Positions 1-9,835 are shown, counted from the first letter of the stretch. The stretch: DNA of 64,000 bases from Sedimenticola hydrogenitrophicus (GCF_029017505.1 NZ_JAQGEI010000008.1:91334-155333), one strand, 5' to 3'. Numbers and translations are program-made. Notes: a model not told the origin generated them from the sequence alone.

Positions 1-2
1 TC

Positions 3-974
3 CGCCCCCGGTTACTGGCCGATTATGTCGGCCAGCCGGTGGTCCGGGAGCAGATGGAGATTTTCATTCAGGCTGCCCGGGCGCGTCAGGAAGCGCTGGA
101 CCATGTGCTGATATTTGGCCCGCCGGGGCTGGGGAAGACCACTCTGGCCCATATCATCGCCAACGAGATGGGGGTCAATCTGCGCCAGACCTCGGGACCG
201 GTTTTGGAAAAACCGGGCGACCTGGCGGCCCTGCTGACCAATCTGGAACCCCACGACGTGCTGTTCGTGGATGAGATCCACCGCCTCAGCCCGGTGGTGG
301 AGGAGGTACTCTATCCGGCACTGGAGGATTATCAGCTGGATATCATGATCGGCGAGGGGCCGGCCGCCCGCTCGATCAAACTTGAGCTGCCGCCGTTCAC
401 CCTGGTGGGCGCCACCACCCGTGCCGGGTTGCTGACCTCGCCGCTACGCGATCGATTTGGTATTGTGCAGCGGCTGGAGTTCTACTCCACTGCCGATCTG
501 ACCCATATCGTCGGCCGCTCGGCGGGGATACTGAATATAGAGACCGATGCCGCCGGTGCCGCCGAGATCGCCCGGCGCTCCCGGGGGACGCCGCGCATCG
601 CCAACCGGCTGCTGCGCCGGGTGCGGGATTTTGCCCAGGTGAAGGCACAGGGCAAGGTGACCAGCGCGGTGGCCGACGACGCCCTGAGCATGTTGAAGGT
701 GGACGGCAACGGCTTCGATATCATGGATCGCAAGCTGCTGAACGCCATCATCAGCAAATTCGACGGCGGCCCGGTCGGGGTGGACAGCCTGGCGGCGGCC
801 ATCGGCGAGGAGCGCGGCACCATCGAGGACGTGCTGGAGCCCTACCTGATCCAGCAGGGCTTCATGATGCGCACGCCACGGGGCCGGGTGGCAACCAATG
901 CCGCCTATCTCCATTTCGGTCTCCAACCGAGGGACGACGCGGCCGCTCCGGGCGAATTGGGCACGCTGTTTTGA
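3..974 (+). CDS. ruvB: RuvB Holliday junction branch-migration ATPase (5' truncated by window edge)
   Basis: The reading frame is open from the first bases, so the start lies upstream of the window. RuvB is the hexameric AAA+ motor that with RuvA drives Holliday junction migration during recombinational repair. The Walker A motif GPPGLGKTT and Walker [10 protein letters not shown] are visible, followed by sensor 1 GATTRAGLL and the arginine-finger segment SPLRDRFG. The winged-helix C-terminus carries [18 protein letters not shown], as in the family. About 20-25 N-terminal residues appear to be missing. Placement before ybgC-tol is the usual gammaproteobacterial order. Confidence 0.97.
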   Translation, partial: RPRLLADYVGQPVVREQMEIFIQAARARQEALDHVLIFGPPGLGKTTLAHIIANEMGVNLRQTSGPVLEKPGDLAALLTNLEPHDVLFVDEIHRLSPVVEEVLYPALEDYQLDIMIGEGPAARSIKLELPPFTLVGATTRAGLLTSPLRDRFGIVQRLEFYSTADLTHIVGRSAGILNIETDAAGAAEIARRSRGTPRIANRLLRRVRDFAQVKAQGKVTSAVADDALSMLKVDGNGFDIMDRKLLNAIISKFDGGPVGVDSLAAAIGEERGTIEDVLEPYLIQQGFMMRTPRGRVATNAAYLHFGLQPRDDAAAPGELGTLF

Positions 975-1044
975 GCATGCCCGGCGTCCCGGCGAGCGAT
1001 GTATACCCGCCGCATGGCCGGGAGTTTCGGTATTTGGTTAAATT

Positions 1045-1458
1045 GTGACAGGCGTGAAGGAATTTCTCTGGCCGGTTAGGGTCTACTACGAAGACACGGA
1101 TTCGGGTGGTGTGGTTTACTATGCCAACTACCTGAAATATATGGAGCGGGGTCGCACCGAATGGCTGCGCAGCCTGGGTTTTGAACAGGATGCGCTGCGC
1201 GAAAAAGAGGGCGTCCTGTTCGCGGTGCGCCAAGTCGGTATCGAGTACCGGTCACCCGCCCGTTTCAACGATGCGCTACAGGTAAGTGTGCAACTTTTTT
1301 CCAGGGGAAAGGCGAGTTTGGTGTTCCGGCAGGAGATCCGATCGGCAGTCGACGGCAGGGTGCTGTGTGATGGTGAGATCAAGGTCGCCTGCGTTGACGC
1401 GCGCAGCTTTCGTCCGACCCCTATCCCCCAAGTCCTTCTATCGGTGATCTCAGGATAA
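1045..1458 (+). CDS. ybgC: YbgC acyl-CoA thioesterase of the Tol-Pal locus
   Basis: This is a 137-residue hot-dog fold thioesterase. The 4HBT catalytic segment YYEDTDSGGVVYYANYLKY lies near residue 15, with the acid residue Asp in DTD. The family hydrolyses acyl-CoA and associates with phospholipid-synthesis enzymes at the inner membrane. The start is GTG, chosen for family length. The stop overlaps the tolQ start (TAATG), indicating translational coupling, so it is the first gene of the tol operon. Confidence 0.93.
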   Translation: MTGVKEFLWPVRVYYEDTDSGGVVYYANYLKYMERGRTEWLRSLGFEQDALREKEGVLFAVRQVGIEYRSPARFNDALQVSVQLFSRGKASLVFRQEIRSAVDGRVLCDGEIKVACVDARSFRPTPIPQVLLSVISG

Positions 1459-2132
1459 TGGCAACAGATCTCTCTTTTCTCTCCCTGGTGGCGGGTGCCA
1501 GTCCGCTGGTGCAGCTGGTGATGGCGGCGCTGCTGCTCGCCTCGCTCATCTCCTGGACCATGATATTCGACCGTTCCCGGGTGCTGAAGCGCGCCCGGCG
1601 GGCCGCGGAGGCGTTTGAACGGCGCTTCTGGTCCGGTGGGGATCTCGGCGAGCTGTACCGGGAGCTGGACCGGGAGGACGCCCTGGCCACCGGCATGGCG
1701 ACCATCTTCCATGCCGGTTTTCGCGAGTTTGCTCGGCTGAAAAAGAATCCCGAAATCGAGCCGATGGCGGTGGTGGAGGGGGCACGCCGCACCATGCACG
1801 TGGCGATGAACCGGGAGATGGATGGCCTGGAGAATAATCTGACATTTCTCGCCACGGTCGGCTCCACCAGCCCCTATGTCGGCCTGTTCGGCACCGTCTG
1901 GGGCATCATGAACTCGTTCCATGCCTTGGGCAATGTCAAGCAGGCGACCCTCTCCCTGGTGGCGCCCGGTATTGCCGAGGCGCTGATCGCCACCGCCATG
2001 GGCCTGTTCGCCGCGATTCCGGCGGTGGTCGCCTACAACCGTTACTCCAATGATGTGGAGCGGCTGAACGGACGCTACGAGGATTTCCTCGATGAGTTCA
2101 CCACCATTCTGCAGCGCCAGGCCCATGTTTGA
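1458..2132 (+). CDS. tolQ: TolQ inner-membrane proton-channel subunit
   Basis: This is a 224-residue ExbB/TolQ family protein. With TolR it forms the proton-motive-force-driven motor that energizes TolA for outer-membrane constriction at division. Three membrane segments are visible: one near residues 17-37 and two in the C-terminal half around FLATVGSTSPYVGLFGTVWG and LIATAMGLFAAIPAVVAYN. The glycine/threonine-rich TVGSTSPYVGLFGTVWGIM segment is the family signature. It is coupled to ybgC and followed by tolR after 33 bp. Confidence 0.97.
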   Translation: MATDLSFLSLVAGASPLVQLVMAALLLASLISWTMIFDRSRVLKRARRAAEAFERRFWSGGDLGELYRELDREDALATGMATIFHAGFREFARLKKNPEIEPMAVVEGARRTMHVAMNREMDGLENNLTFLATVGSTSPYVGLFGTVWGIMNSFHALGNVKQATLSLVAPGIAEALIATAMGLFAAIPAVVAYNRYSNDVERLNGRYEDFLDEFTTILQRQAHV

Positions 2133-2165
2133 TTCTGATCGCGCTCGCGGAAGGGGGGACGGGCG

Positions 2166-2591
2166 ATGAGCCGGCAGAAAAAGAGCCGCCGGCCCATGGC
2201 GGAGATCAACGTGGTCCCCTATATCGACGTGATGCTGGTACTGCTGGTGATCTTCATGATCACCGCCCCGCTGCTGACCCAGGGGGTCAAGGTGGATCTG
2301 CCCCAGGCGGAGTCGGAGCCGCTGCCGGCCGAGGTGGATGACCCGGTGGTGGTGTCGGTGAACAGCCAGGGCGAGATGTTCATCGATGTCGGCGAGGCCA
2401 AGGAGCAGCCGGTGGACCCGGAAACCCTGGTCACCCGCATCGCCGCCATCATCAGCTACAAGCCGAAGACCCCGATCATGGTCAAGGGCGACCGCAACGT
2501 CGACTATGGCCGGGTGGTGGAGGCGATGGTACTGATACAGCAGGCCGGTGTGCCCAATGTCGGCCTGATCACCGAGAATCCGGAGCGATAA
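2166..2591 (+). CDS. tolR: TolR inner-membrane motor subunit
   Basis: This is a 141-residue ExbD/TolR protein with one N-terminal membrane helix (INVVPYIDVMLVLLVIFMI). The essential Asp in VPYIDVMLVLL is the proton-binding residue. A periplasmic domain follows, ending in GRVVEAMVLIQQAGVPNVGLI. The ATG follows GGGGACGGGCG as the RBS region. A +1-frame ORF from 2129 overlaps it and is a shadow. Confidence 0.96.
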   Translation: MSRQKKSRRPMAEINVVPYIDVMLVLLVIFMITAPLLTQGVKVDLPQAESEPLPAEVDDPVVVSVNSQGEMFIDVGEAKEQPVDPETLVTRIAAIISYKPKTPIMVKGDRNVDYGRVVEAMVLIQQAGVPNVGLITENPER

Positions 2592-2598
2592 CCCAGGT

Positions 2599-3606
2599 AT
2601 GCTGCAGATTCTCAAGCGCAATCCGTTGGCGGCGGTGATCGCCCTGCTGATGCATCTGGCGATACTCCTGTTCATGGTGGTGGGGGTCGACTGGCTGGAG
2701 AAACCGGTGCAGCCCCCGTCCACCGTGCAGGTGGTACAGGCGCGGGTGATCGACGAAACCAAGGTGCGTGAGCAGGTGCAGCGGCTACAGCAGGATGAAG
2801 CGCGCCAGGCGGAGGCCAAGCGGGCCGCGCGGGAACAGGAAGAGCAGCGGCTGGCGGAGCTGAAGCGCCAGCAGGCACAGGAGCGGCAGCATCTGGCGGA
2901 ACTGGAGAAGCAGCGGCAGGCCGAGGATCGCAAACGCGAGGTGGCGAAAAAGCAGCGGCTGGAAGAGGAGCAGCGGAAGAAAACCGCGGAACAGAAGCGT
3001 CTGCAGGCCGAGAAGGAGCATAAGGCCGCCGAGCTTAAACGCCAGGCGGAAGCGCAGGCGCGCAAGGAGGCGGAAGCCAAGCGGGTAGCGGAGCAGAAGA
3101 AGCGCCAGGAGGCGGAAGCCAAGCGGGTAGCGGAACAGAAAAAACGCCAGGAGGCGGAAGCTAAAAAGGCGGCGGAAGAGCAGCGACGCCAGGCCGAGGC
3201 GGAGAAGCAGCGCAAGGCCGAAGAGGCCCGACTCAAGGCCGAGGCGGAGAAGAAACGCCAGGCGGAGGCGGCGCAGAAGGCGCGGGAGACGGAGTTGCTG
3301 GCGGCCATGGAGGCGGAGCACAATGCACGGGAAAGGGATCGCTACATCCTCCAGATATCGCAGAAGGTGGTGCGCGCCTGGCTGCGTCCCGCCGGTTTCA
3401 GTGAGGGCCTCAAGTGCACCCTGCGGGTGCGCCTGGCCCCGGGCGGCAGCGTGCTCGCGGTGAGCGTGATCCGCGGCAGCGGCAACGGCGCCTTTGACCG
3501 CTCGGCCGAGGCGGCGGTACTCAAGGCGGATCCGCTGCCGGTTCCCACCGGGACGTTGTTTGAGCAGTTCCGGGACATCAACTTTGAATTTGATCCGAAC
3601 AAGTAA
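2599..3606 (+). CDS. tolA: TolA periplasm-spanning envelope protein
   Basis: This is a 335-residue TolA. An N-terminal membrane helix (about residues 13-32) is followed by a very long Ala/Lys/Glu/Arg-rich alpha-helical domain II (about residues 50-235). The C-terminal TonB/TolA-like domain III contains [19 protein letters not shown] and the pair of Cys-region strands expected of the family. Domain II contains a near-exact 13-residue tandem repeat. It links the TolQR motor to TolB/Pal. tolB begins at the stop codon. Confidence 0.95.
   Translation: MLQILKRNPLAAVIALLMHLAILLFMVVGVDWLEKPVQPPSTVQVVQARVIDETKVREQVQRLQQDEARQAEAKRAAREQEEQRLAELKRQQAQERQHLAELEKQRQAEDRKREVAKKQRLEEEQRKKTAEQKRLQAEKEHKAAELKRQAEAQARKEAEAKRVAEQKKRQEAEAKRVAEQKKRQEAEAKKAAEEQRRQAEAEKQRKAEEARLKAEAEKKRQAEAAQKARETELLAAMEAEHNARERDRYILQISQKVVRAWLRPAGFSEGLKCTLRVRLAPGGSVLAVSVIRGSGNGAFDRSAEAAVLKADPLPVPTGTLFEQFRDINFEFDPNK
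3067..3165 (+). repeat. 39-bp tandem repeat inside tolA domain II
   Basis: The 13-residue unit [13 protein letters not shown] occurs twice back to back with only a few synonymous differences, then starts a third time as [13 protein letters not shown]. In-frame 39-bp units keep the helical heptad-like pattern, so copy-number change would alter domain length without a frameshift. Confidence 0.8.
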
Positions 3607-4943
3607 TGACTATGATGAAAAGATTTCTGAGTTTAATCCTGCTGCTGTGCTGGGCTGTCAACGCCGGCGCGGCACCCCTCACCATCGAGATCACCGAGGG
3701 CGCCGAAGGGGCGCTGCCGATTGCTGTGGTGCCGTTCGCCTGGGCCGGTCCCGGCGCCGGACCTGGCGCCGCCGATGTCGGCGGTGCGATCGCCGAGATC
3801 GTACGCAACGACTTGCAACGCAGCGGTCGTTTCTCCGCCCTGCCGGTGAAGGATATGCTGGCCCGCCCGCAGTCGGATAGCGATGTGGAGTTCCGCGACT
3901 GGAAGGTGCTCGGCATGGACAACCTGGTGGTGGGCCAGGTGCGGCCAAACGGCCAGGGCGGCTACCTGGTGCGCTTCCAGCTGTTCGATGTGTTCAAGGG
4001 CGAGCAGTTGGCCGGCTACAACTTCCCCACCACCAGCCGCGACCTGCGCTCCACCGCGCACCGCATCGCCGATATCATCTACGAGAAGCTCACCGGGCAG
4101 CCCGGCGCCTTCGATACGCGCATCGCCTACGTGGTCTCCAGCAACAAGGCGGACGGTTCCCAGGAGGTGTCGCTGAAGGTGGCGGATGCCGACGGCTTCG
4201 ACCCCCAGACCATAGTCACCTCGTCCGAACCGCTGATGTCCCCCGCCTGGGCGCCGGACGGGCGGCGTCTCGCCTATGTATCGTTCGAGCAGAAAAAGGC
4301 CTCCATCTACGTCCAGGAGGTGTTCACCGGCCAGCGCCAGAAGGTCGCCTCGTTCAAGGGGATCAACGGCGCGCCGGCCTGGTCGCCGGATGGCCGCAAG
4401 CTGGCGCTGACCCTCTCCCGGGACGGCAATCCGGAAATCTATGTGTTGAACATCAACACCAATGCCCTGACCCGTCTGACCAACCACTACGCCATCGATA
4501 CGGAGCCGGCCTGGTCACCGGATGGGCGCTTCATCATCTTCACCTCGGATCGCGGGGGGAAGCCCCAGATCTACCGGGTTCCCGCCTTCGGTGGCAAGGT
4601 CAGCCGGGTCACCTTTGAAGGGGACTATAACGCCCGCGCCTCCTACGCCCCGGATGGCGCGTCCGTCGCCCTGGTGACCCGGCAGGGAGGTGACTTCCGC
4701 GTGGCGGTGCTGAATCTGGCCAACAGCGCCCTGCAGGTGCTGAGCGAGGGACGGCTGGACGAGTCCCCCAGTTTTGCCCCGAACGGCAGCATGATAATTT
4801 ACGCCACCAAGATCAACGGCAAGGGAGAACTCGCCGCGGTCTCGGTGGATGGCCGCATCCGCCAACGGCTGGCCCTCCAGGAGGGGGATGTCCGTGAGCC
4901 GGTCTGGTCACCCTATACCAAAACCAACAGGAGAAACCCATGA
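3606..4943 (+). CDS. tolB: TolB periplasmic beta-propeller protein
   Basis: This is a 445-residue TolB with a cleavable signal peptide (about residues 1-23, ending NAGAA). An N-terminal alpha/beta domain follows, then a six-bladed propeller shown by repeated [12 protein letters not shown] motifs at about residues 216, 258, 302, 346 and 390. It binds Pal and the TolA C-terminus. The ATG overlaps the tolA stop region and its own stop overlaps the pal start (ATGA). A downstream ATG two codons in is equally possible. Confidence 0.96.
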   Translation: MTMMKRFLSLILLLCWAVNAGAAPLTIEITEGAEGALPIAVVPFAWAGPGAGPGAADVGGAIAEIVRNDLQRSGRFSALPVKDMLARPQSDSDVEFRDWKVLGMDNLVVGQVRPNGQGGYLVRFQLFDVFKGEQLAGYNFPTTSRDLRSTAHRIADIIYEKLTGQPGAFDTRIAYVVSSNKADGSQEVSLKVADADGFDPQTIVTSSEPLMSPAWAPDGRRLAYVSFEQKKASIYVQEVFTGQRQKVASFKGINGAPAWSPDGRKLALTLSRDGNPEIYVLNINTNALTRLTNHYAIDTEPAWSPDGRFIIFTSDRGGKPQIYRVPAFGGKVSRVTFEGDYNARASYAPDGASVALVTRQGGDFRVAVLNLANSALQVLSEGRLDESPSFAPNGSMIIYATKINGKGELAAVSVDGRIRQRLALQEGDVREPVWSPYTKTNRRNP

Positions 4944-5476
4944 AACTGAAAGCGCTCAAGTTTGCCCCCTTACTGGCTCTATCGCTGCTGCTGGCCGGTT
5001 GTGCCGGTATGACGGGCAGCGAACAGGCCCAAGACGGAGCCCCCATTACCGAAGGGGGGCAGGATGGCTCAGCCGATGGTGCCCAGACTTCCGGTGCACA
5101 GGAGGGTGGTGCCTGGAGCGGCAGCCCGCTGGAGAATCCCGACAGCCTGCTCTACACCAAGACCATCTATTTCGATTACGATGTGGACGAGGTGCGCGCC
5201 GATTACCGTGATGTGGTGGCCGCCCATGGCGACTACCTGGCCGCCAATCCGGCCGTGACCGTCACCATTGAGGGACACGCCGACGAGCGCGGTTCCCGGG
5301 AGTACAACATCGCCCTGGGCGAACGTCGCGCCAACGGCGTCAAGCGGCTGCTGATGGCGCAGGGAGCGGCGGAAAACCAGATCATCACCATCAGCTATGG
5401 CGAGGAGCGACCCGCCGCCATGGGCTCCGGCGAGACCTCCTGGGAACTCAACCGGCGCGCTGAATTCGTCTATTGA
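4940..5476 (+). CDS. pal: Pal peptidoglycan-associated outer-membrane lipoprotein
   Basis: The 178-residue protein has a lipobox LLAG-Cys at Cys21, so it is predicted to be an outer-membrane lipoprotein. A Gly/Ala/Ser-rich linker leads to an OmpA-like peptidoglycan-binding domain with [19 protein letters not shown] and the terminal [11 protein letters not shown]. The upstream RBS is AGGAG. It works with TolB and TolA to tether the outer membrane. Confidence 0.97.
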   Translation: MKLKALKFAPLLALSLLLAGCAGMTGSEQAQDGAPITEGGQDGSADGAQTSGAQEGGAWSGSPLENPDSLLYTKTIYFDYDVDEVRADYRDVVAAHGDYLAANPAVTVTIEGHADERGSREYNIALGERRANGVKRLLMAQGAAENQIITISYGEERPAAMGSGETSWELNRRAEFVY

Positions 5477-5496
5477 TGATGCCTATTGGGAGAAAA

Positions 5497-6402
5497 ATGG
5501 TGACCAGAACCCCGTTCGGCCTGTTGGTCGCGCTGTTTCTGATCGGTGTCATGCAACCGGCACTGGCACAACAGCGGGCAGAGAAACTGACCCCGCAGCA
5601 GGCCCAGGCACGGCAAATAGAGCTGCTGGAGCGCAAACTGGCGGCGATGGCGGATCTGGTCCTGCGGGTGGATGCCCTGCAACGTGAGGTGCAGCAGCTG
5701 CGTGGCGAGATCGAGGTGCAGAATCACGCCATGGATGCCCTCAAGAAGCGGCAGCGCGATCTCTACCTGGATGTGGATCAGCGGATCAACCAGCTGGCCC
5801 ACGGCAGCGCCCCGACGACCGGGATGGCGCCGCCGGCCGCGACACCTCCGGACGCCGGGGCGGTGGTAGCGGCCGAGACGCCACCCGGCGCACCGGGGAC
5901 CGATGCCGAATCGGGGAGCGCGCCGCCGCCGGCGGCCGAACCTCCTCCTGTCGCCACAGCCGACACGGGCGAGGTGCCTGCCCCGCAACCGGCACTGGCC
6001 GCCCCGATCGATACGGTCGCCGAAGAGCGGGATTACAAGGCGGCATTCAGTCTGCTGATGCAGCGTCGCTATGACGAGGCGCGCAGTGCCTTTCAGGCGT
6101 TTCTCGCCCGTTACGGTGCCGGCGGCTATGCCGATAATGCCCAGTACTGGCTGGCCGAGGCGAGCTATGTGACCCGGGACTTCGATGTGGCCCTGGAGGG
6201 GTTTCAGAAGGTGGTCAATGAGTATCCCAACAGCAGCAAGGTGCCGGATGCGATGCTGAAGAGCAGCTTTATCCATTACGAGAAACAGCAGTGGAGCGAG
6301 GCGCGTGATATCCTGCAGCGCCTGGTGACGCTCTATCCCAGCTCCACCGCCAGCCGCCTGGCCACGCAGCGCCTCGACCGCATGCAGGCGGAGGGACACT
6401 GA
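5497..6402 (+). CDS. cpoB: CpoB (YbgF) cell division coordinator
   Basis: This is a periplasmic protein with a signal peptide ending QPALAQ and an N-terminal coiled coil rich in Gln/Arg/Glu. An unusually long Ala/Pro/Thr-rich linker (roughly residues 105-175) leads to a TPR domain (YKAAFSLLMQRRYDEARSAF, then two further repeats). CpoB coordinates PBP1B synthesis with Tol-driven constriction. I chose the ATG at 5497, preceded by TTGGGAG. An in-frame ATG at 5473 would overlap the pal stop and add eight residues. Confidence 0.9.
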   Translation: MVTRTPFGLLVALFLIGVMQPALAQQRAEKLTPQQAQARQIELLERKLAAMADLVLRVDALQREVQQLRGEIEVQNHAMDALKKRQRDLYLDVDQRINQLAHGSAPTTGMAPPAATPPDAGAVVAAETPPGAPGTDAESGSAPPPAAEPPPVATADTGEVPAPQPALAAPIDTVAEERDYKAAFSLLMQRRYDEARSAFQAFLARYGAGGYADNAQYWLAEASYVTRDFDVALEGFQKVVNEYPNSSKVPDAMLKSSFIHYEKQQWSEARDILQRLVTLYPSSTASRLATQRLDRMQAEGH

Positions 6403-6444
6403 ACGATTTATACTGGTTAGATCACGCTTGGCGGACGGCTTTAC

Positions 6445-7086
6445 ATGGCGCAACTGCGCATCACCGAGATTTTCTATTCCCTGCAGGGTGAGTCGAACAG
6501 CGTGGGTCTTCCCACGGTGTTCGTGCGCCTGACCGGCTGTCCCCTGCGCTGTGGTTACTGTGACACCAGCTACGCCTTCAAGGGGGGCGAATGGCTGACG
6601 CTTGAGCAGGTGCTGGAACAGGTGGCCGCCTATGCGCCCCATTATGTGACCGTGACCGGGGGCGAGCCGCTGGCCCAGGCGGCATGCCTGGAGCTGCTTA
6701 CGGCGCTCTGCGATGCCGGTTACCGGGTATCGCTGGAGACCAGCGGTGCGCTGGATATCGCCCGGGTCGATCCCCGGGTGGTGAACGTGATGGACCTGAA
6801 GACCCCGGGTTCCGGCGAGGCGGAAAAGAACCTGTTCAGCAATATCGAGTGGCTGAAACCGGAGGATCAGGTCAAGTTCGTCATCTGTGATGCGGGCGAT
6901 TATGCCTGGGCCTGCGAACAGCTGCGCAGTTGGGATCTCGACAACCGCTGCGAGGTGCTGTTCTCGCCGGCACTCGGCCTGCAGGACGCCACGCAACTGG
7001 CGGAGTGGATCCTGCGGGACCGGTTGAACGTGCGTTTCCAGATCCAGCTGCACAAATACCTGTGGGGCGATGTTGCCGGTAAATAA
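6445..7086 (+). CDS. queE: QueE 7-carboxy-7-deazaguanine synthase
   Basis: This radical SAM enzyme forms CDG in queuosine biosynthesis. The cluster motif CX3CX2C is at Cys32, Cys36 and Cys39 (GCPLRCGYCDTSY). The N-terminus ITEIFYSLQGES and the segment VTVTGGEPLAQ are family hallmarks. Length is 213 residues. It sits between the tol locus and queC, a common arrangement. A palindromic repeat starts 4 bp after the stop. Confidence 0.96.
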   Translation: MAQLRITEIFYSLQGESNSVGLPTVFVRLTGCPLRCGYCDTSYAFKGGEWLTLEQVLEQVAAYAPHYVTVTGGEPLAQAACLELLTALCDAGYRVSLETSGALDIARVDPRVVNVMDLKTPGSGEAEKNLFSNIEWLKPEDQVKFVICDAGDYAWACEQLRSWDLDNRCEVLFSPALGLQDATQLAEWILRDRLNVRFQIQLHKYLWGDVAGK

Positions 7087-7089
7087 TCC

Positions 7090-7296
7090 GTAACTACTCA
7101 TGGGGTGATTGGCCTGCCTTGTTGGCCGATCTTGGTGGCGCCTCGAATCCGGCCCCTTTTTCAGATTGAAGCCTGCCCTTGTTTGAGCGAAGCGAGTTTG
7201 GGCAGGCGCTGAAAAAGGGGCCGGATTCGAGGAGACAAGCCATCGTGTGAGGCCGGCAAGACAGGCCAATCACTTACAGACCGAGTGAGTTGTTAC
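7090..7296. repeat. Palindromic element, family GTAACTACTCA, long copy
   Basis: A 207-bp imperfect inverted repeat fills the queE-queC gap. The outer arms begin GTAACTACTCATGGGGTGAT and end GTGAGTTGTTAC. A second inner palindrome pairs TCGAATCCGGCCCCTTTTTC with its complement. A shorter 108-bp copy with the same outer arms is at 32886-32993. It has no coding capacity and could fold into a long RNA hairpin. Confidence 0.85.
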
Positions 7297-7344
7297 AATA
7301 ATCCCAACCTGACGCATTCCAGCTTGACCGATTGAAGTGACGTG

Positions 7345-8013
7345 ATGAAAAAAGCGGTAATCCTACTCTCCGGCGGGCTCGATTCCGCCACCGCCCTGGC
7401 CATCGCCCGCGCGCAGGGTTATGCCTGCCATGCCTTGAGCCTGGCCTATGGTCAACGCCATGCCGTGGAGCTGGAGGCGGCCGGGCGTGTGGCCGATGCC
7501 CTGGGGGTGGTGGAACACAAGGTGATCCCCATTGCCCTGGACTCCTTCGGTGGCTCGGCCCTGACCGACCGTGCGATCGCGGTGCCGGAGACGGAGGGCG
7601 AGGGCATCCCGGTCACCTATGTGCCGGCCCGCAACACGATCTTTCTCTCCCTGGCCCTGGGCTGGGCCGAGGTGCTGGGCGCCCGCGACCTGTTTCTCGG
7701 GGTCAATGCGGTGGACTACTCGGGCTATCCCGATTGCCGCCCCGCGTTCATCGAGGCGTTTGAAAAACTGGCCAACCTGGCCACCAAGGCCGGTGTGGAG
7801 GGGCAGCCGTTCCGGATTCATGCCCCGCTGATTGACATGACAAAAGCGGAAATCATCCAGACCGGCAGCCGACTGGGCGTGGATTATGGCCTCACCATCT
7901 CCTGCTATCAGGCGGATGCCGCCGGTGTCGCCTGTGGCCGCTGCGACTCCTGCCGGTTGCGCGCCCAGGGTTTTCGCGAGGCCGGGGTGGCCGACCCGAC
8001 GCCTTACCAATAA
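7345..8013 (+). CDS. queC: QueC 7-cyano-7-deazaguanine synthase
   Basis: This ATP-dependent enzyme converts CDG to preQ0 for queuosine. The PP-loop SGGLDS is at residues 9-14. The zinc-binding cluster near the C-terminus is SCYQ...CGRCDSC. Length is 222 residues. A GTG one codon upstream is an alternative start. The palindrome between queE and queC means queC may have its own promoter or be reached by readthrough. Confidence 0.96.
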   Translation: MKKAVILLSGGLDSATALAIARAQGYACHALSLAYGQRHAVELEAAGRVADALGVVEHKVIPIALDSFGGSALTDRAIAVPETEGEGIPVTYVPARNTIFLSLALGWAEVLGARDLFLGVNAVDYSGYPDCRPAFIEAFEKLANLATKAGVEGQPFRIHAPLIDMTKAEIIQTGSRLGVDYGLTISCYQADAAGVACGRCDSCRLRAQGFREAGVADPTPYQ

Positions 8014-8147
8014 ACCCGGCCCTATTGCTATAAACCCCAGTAGATCATCTTTCACTTATAGGCTAATCTTGCCCCTCCGGCCGTCGCCGGCCTAATAAAA
8101 TGACAGGCATCCCAAGATGCCGACACCGAGGTTTGAGGAGGTACATC

Positions 8148-9410
8148 ATGGCTTTCGAGTCCTTTTTTGCGGCCCAGTCGTTCCTGCTGTGGGCGACATT
8201 CATCATCGCCCTGATCATGGGCGTGGTGGTCAACAAGACCAACTTCTGCACCATGGGCGCGGTTTCCGACGCGGTCAACATGGGCGATACGGGCCGCATG
8301 CGCGCCTGGTTCCTGGCCATTGCCGTGGCCATGGTCGGCGTTGCCGTGCTCGAATACCTGGGGTTGCTCAACCCGGGCGGCTCTTTCCCCCCTTACCGGG
8401 CGAATCAGCTGATCTGGGCCGAGAACATCCTCGGCGGCCTGACGTTCGGCATCGGCATGACCCTGGCCTCCGGTTGCGGCAACAAGACCCTGGTCCGCAT
8501 CGGCGGCGGCAACCTGAAATCGGTCGTGGTGTTGCTGATTATCGGTGTGATCGCCTTCTTCATGGTCAATCCCTTCCCGGGCTCGGACCAGACCCTGATG
8601 TCGGTGCTGTTCTATGACTGGATCCGTCCCCTCTCGGTGACGCTCAGCACACCCCAGGATCTGGGCTCGGTGGTGATGGGTAAGGACGCCGCCGGCGCAC
8701 GCCTGGGGATCGGCCTGGGGCTGGGCCTGCTGTTGCTGGTCTATGTCTTCAAGTCGGCCGATTTCCGCGGCAACTTCGACAATATCCTGGGGGGGCTGAT
8801 CGTGGGGCTGGCGGTGCTGGCAGCCTGGTACGTCAGCGCCAACGTGAAGATCGATCTGGACGGTGAGCTGCATTCCCTCAGTGGCTATGTGCAGCAGTGG
8901 GATTTCCTGGCCGACTCCGCCGCAGGTAAACCCGCCGACAGCCGTCCGTTGAGTACCCAGTCCTTCACCTTCATCAATCCCATGGGGCAGACCCTGGGTT
9001 ACGCCGCCGCCGGCTTCAAGTCCAATCTGCTGACCTTCGGGGTCATGGCGCTGTTGGGGGTGATGGCCGGCTCGCTGCTCTGGTCCCTGATCAGCCGCAG
9101 TTTCCGCATCGAGTGGTTCGTCGACTTCAAGGATTTCACCACCCATGTCATCGGCGCCATCCTGATGGGCTTTGGCGGCGTACTGGCCATGGGTTGCACC
9201 ATCGGCCAGGGCATCACCGGGACCTCCACCCTGGCGATCGGCTCGTTCCTGGCGCTGGGCTCCATTATCCTGGGCAGTGCCCTGACCATGAAGGTGCAGT
9301 ATTACAAGCTGGTGTATGAGGATGAGGCCAGCTTCCTCAAGGCGCTGCTGACCGGCCTGGTGGACCTTAAACTGCTGCCGGAGCGCCTGCGCAAGCTGGA
9401 AGCCGTCTGA
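8148..9410 (+). CDS. YeeE/YedE (TsuA)-family sulfur transporter
   Basis: This is a 420-residue polytopic membrane protein with repeated GGx-rich halves. The conserved cysteine motifs TNFCTMGAV (Cys34), LASGCGNKT and AMGCTIGQGITG match the cysteine-relay residues that pass thiosulfate through TsuA-type carriers. The start follows GAGGAGGTACATC. In a dsr/sox sulfur oxidizer it probably imports thiosulfate or a related sulfur species. The exact substrate is not shown by sequence. It is a single gene with its own 3' hairpin overlapping the tRNA promoter. Confidence 0.88.
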   Translation: MAFESFFAAQSFLLWATFIIALIMGVVVNKTNFCTMGAVSDAVNMGDTGRMRAWFLAIAVAMVGVAVLEYLGLLNPGGSFPPYRANQLIWAENILGGLTFGIGMTLASGCGNKTLVRIGGGNLKSVVVLLIIGVIAFFMVNPFPGSDQTLMSVLFYDWIRPLSVTLSTPQDLGSVVMGKDAAGARLGIGLGLGLLLLVYVFKSADFRGNFDNILGGLIVGLAVLAAWYVSANVKIDLDGELHSLSGYVQQWDFLADSAAGKPADSRPLSTQSFTFINPMGQTLGYAAAGFKSNLLTFGVMALLGVMAGSLLWSLISRSFRIEWFVDFKDFTTHVIGAILMGFGGVLAMGCTIGQGITGTSTLAIGSFLALGSIILGSALTMKVQYYKLVYEDEASFLKALLTGLVDLKLLPERLRKLEAV

Positions 9411-9425
9411 GCCGGGCATTACCCG

Positions 9426-9453
9426 TTGACTGGTTCAACGGGTAATGTATAAT
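9426..9453 (+). promoter_or_regulatory. Promoter of tRNA-Lys with GC-rich discriminator
   Basis: TTGACT, a 16-bp spacer and TATAAT lie just upstream of the tRNA and are followed by the discriminator CCCGCGC, typical of stringently controlled stable-RNA promoters. The -35 box lies inside a perfect hairpin (CATTACCCGTTGA / TCAACGGGTAATG) that also follows the sulfur transporter gene and could end its transcript. Confidence 0.75.
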
Positions 9454-9467
9454 CCCGCGCTTTGTTG

Positions 9468-9543
9468 GGGCCGTTAGCTCAGTCGGTAGAGCAGTGGATT
9501 TTTAATCCATTGGTCGTAGGTTCGAATCCTACACGGCCCACCA
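9468..9543 (+). tRNA. tRNA-Lys (anticodon TTT)
   Basis: A 76-nt cloverleaf begins GGGCCGTTAGCTCAG. The D-arm AGCTC-GAGC, the anticodon arm TGGATTTTTAATCCA with anticodon TTT and the T-arm GTAGGTTCGAATCCTAC are visible. The acceptor stem closes with CGGCCC and an encoded CCA. It is flanked by a strong promoter and a terminator. Confidence 0.97.
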
Positions 9544-9556
9544 TTCTCATTCGAAG

Positions 9557-9582
9557 CCCGGACCCCGCGTCCGGGTTTTTTT
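9557..9582 (+). terminator. Rho-independent terminator after tRNA-Lys
   Basis: The stem CCCGGAC / GTCCGGG with a 5-nt loop is followed by seven T residues. Two further copies, with T-tracts, recur at 9699-9724 and 9836-9860. Confidence 0.93.
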
Positions 9583-9698
9583 GTTTCCGACAACGCGATT
9601 CAAGCCTACGACTTCAAACAGCCAGGTTCGACAGCGGAGCTGCATGAGGGCGCGCAGCGACCGAATCATCCTACACGGCCCACCATTCTCATTCGAAG

Positions 9699-9724
9699 CC
9701 CGGACCCCGCGTCCGGGTTTTTTT
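9699..9724 (+). terminator. Second copy of the tRNA-Lys terminator
   Basis: The same 7-bp CCCGGAC stem and T-tract as at 9557 recurs one repeat unit (142 bp) downstream. It can only act on transcripts that read past the first terminator. Confidence 0.8.
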
Positions 9725-9835
9725 GTTTCCGACAACGCGATTCGAACCTGCGACTTCAAACAGCCAGGTTCGACAGCGGAGCTGCGTGAGGGCGCGCAGC
9801 GACCGAATCATCCCGCCCACCACTCTTATTCGAAA

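Noticed and set aside
1128..3323. 731-codon open frame on the minus strand
   Set aside because: It is antisense to ybgC-tolA and dominated by Ser/Cys/Arg from the complement of Ala/Lys/Glu codons in tolA.
8078..8092. Short GGCCG/CGGCC hairpin after queC
   Set aside because: Only 5 bp of stem and no T-tract follow, so I do not call it a terminator.
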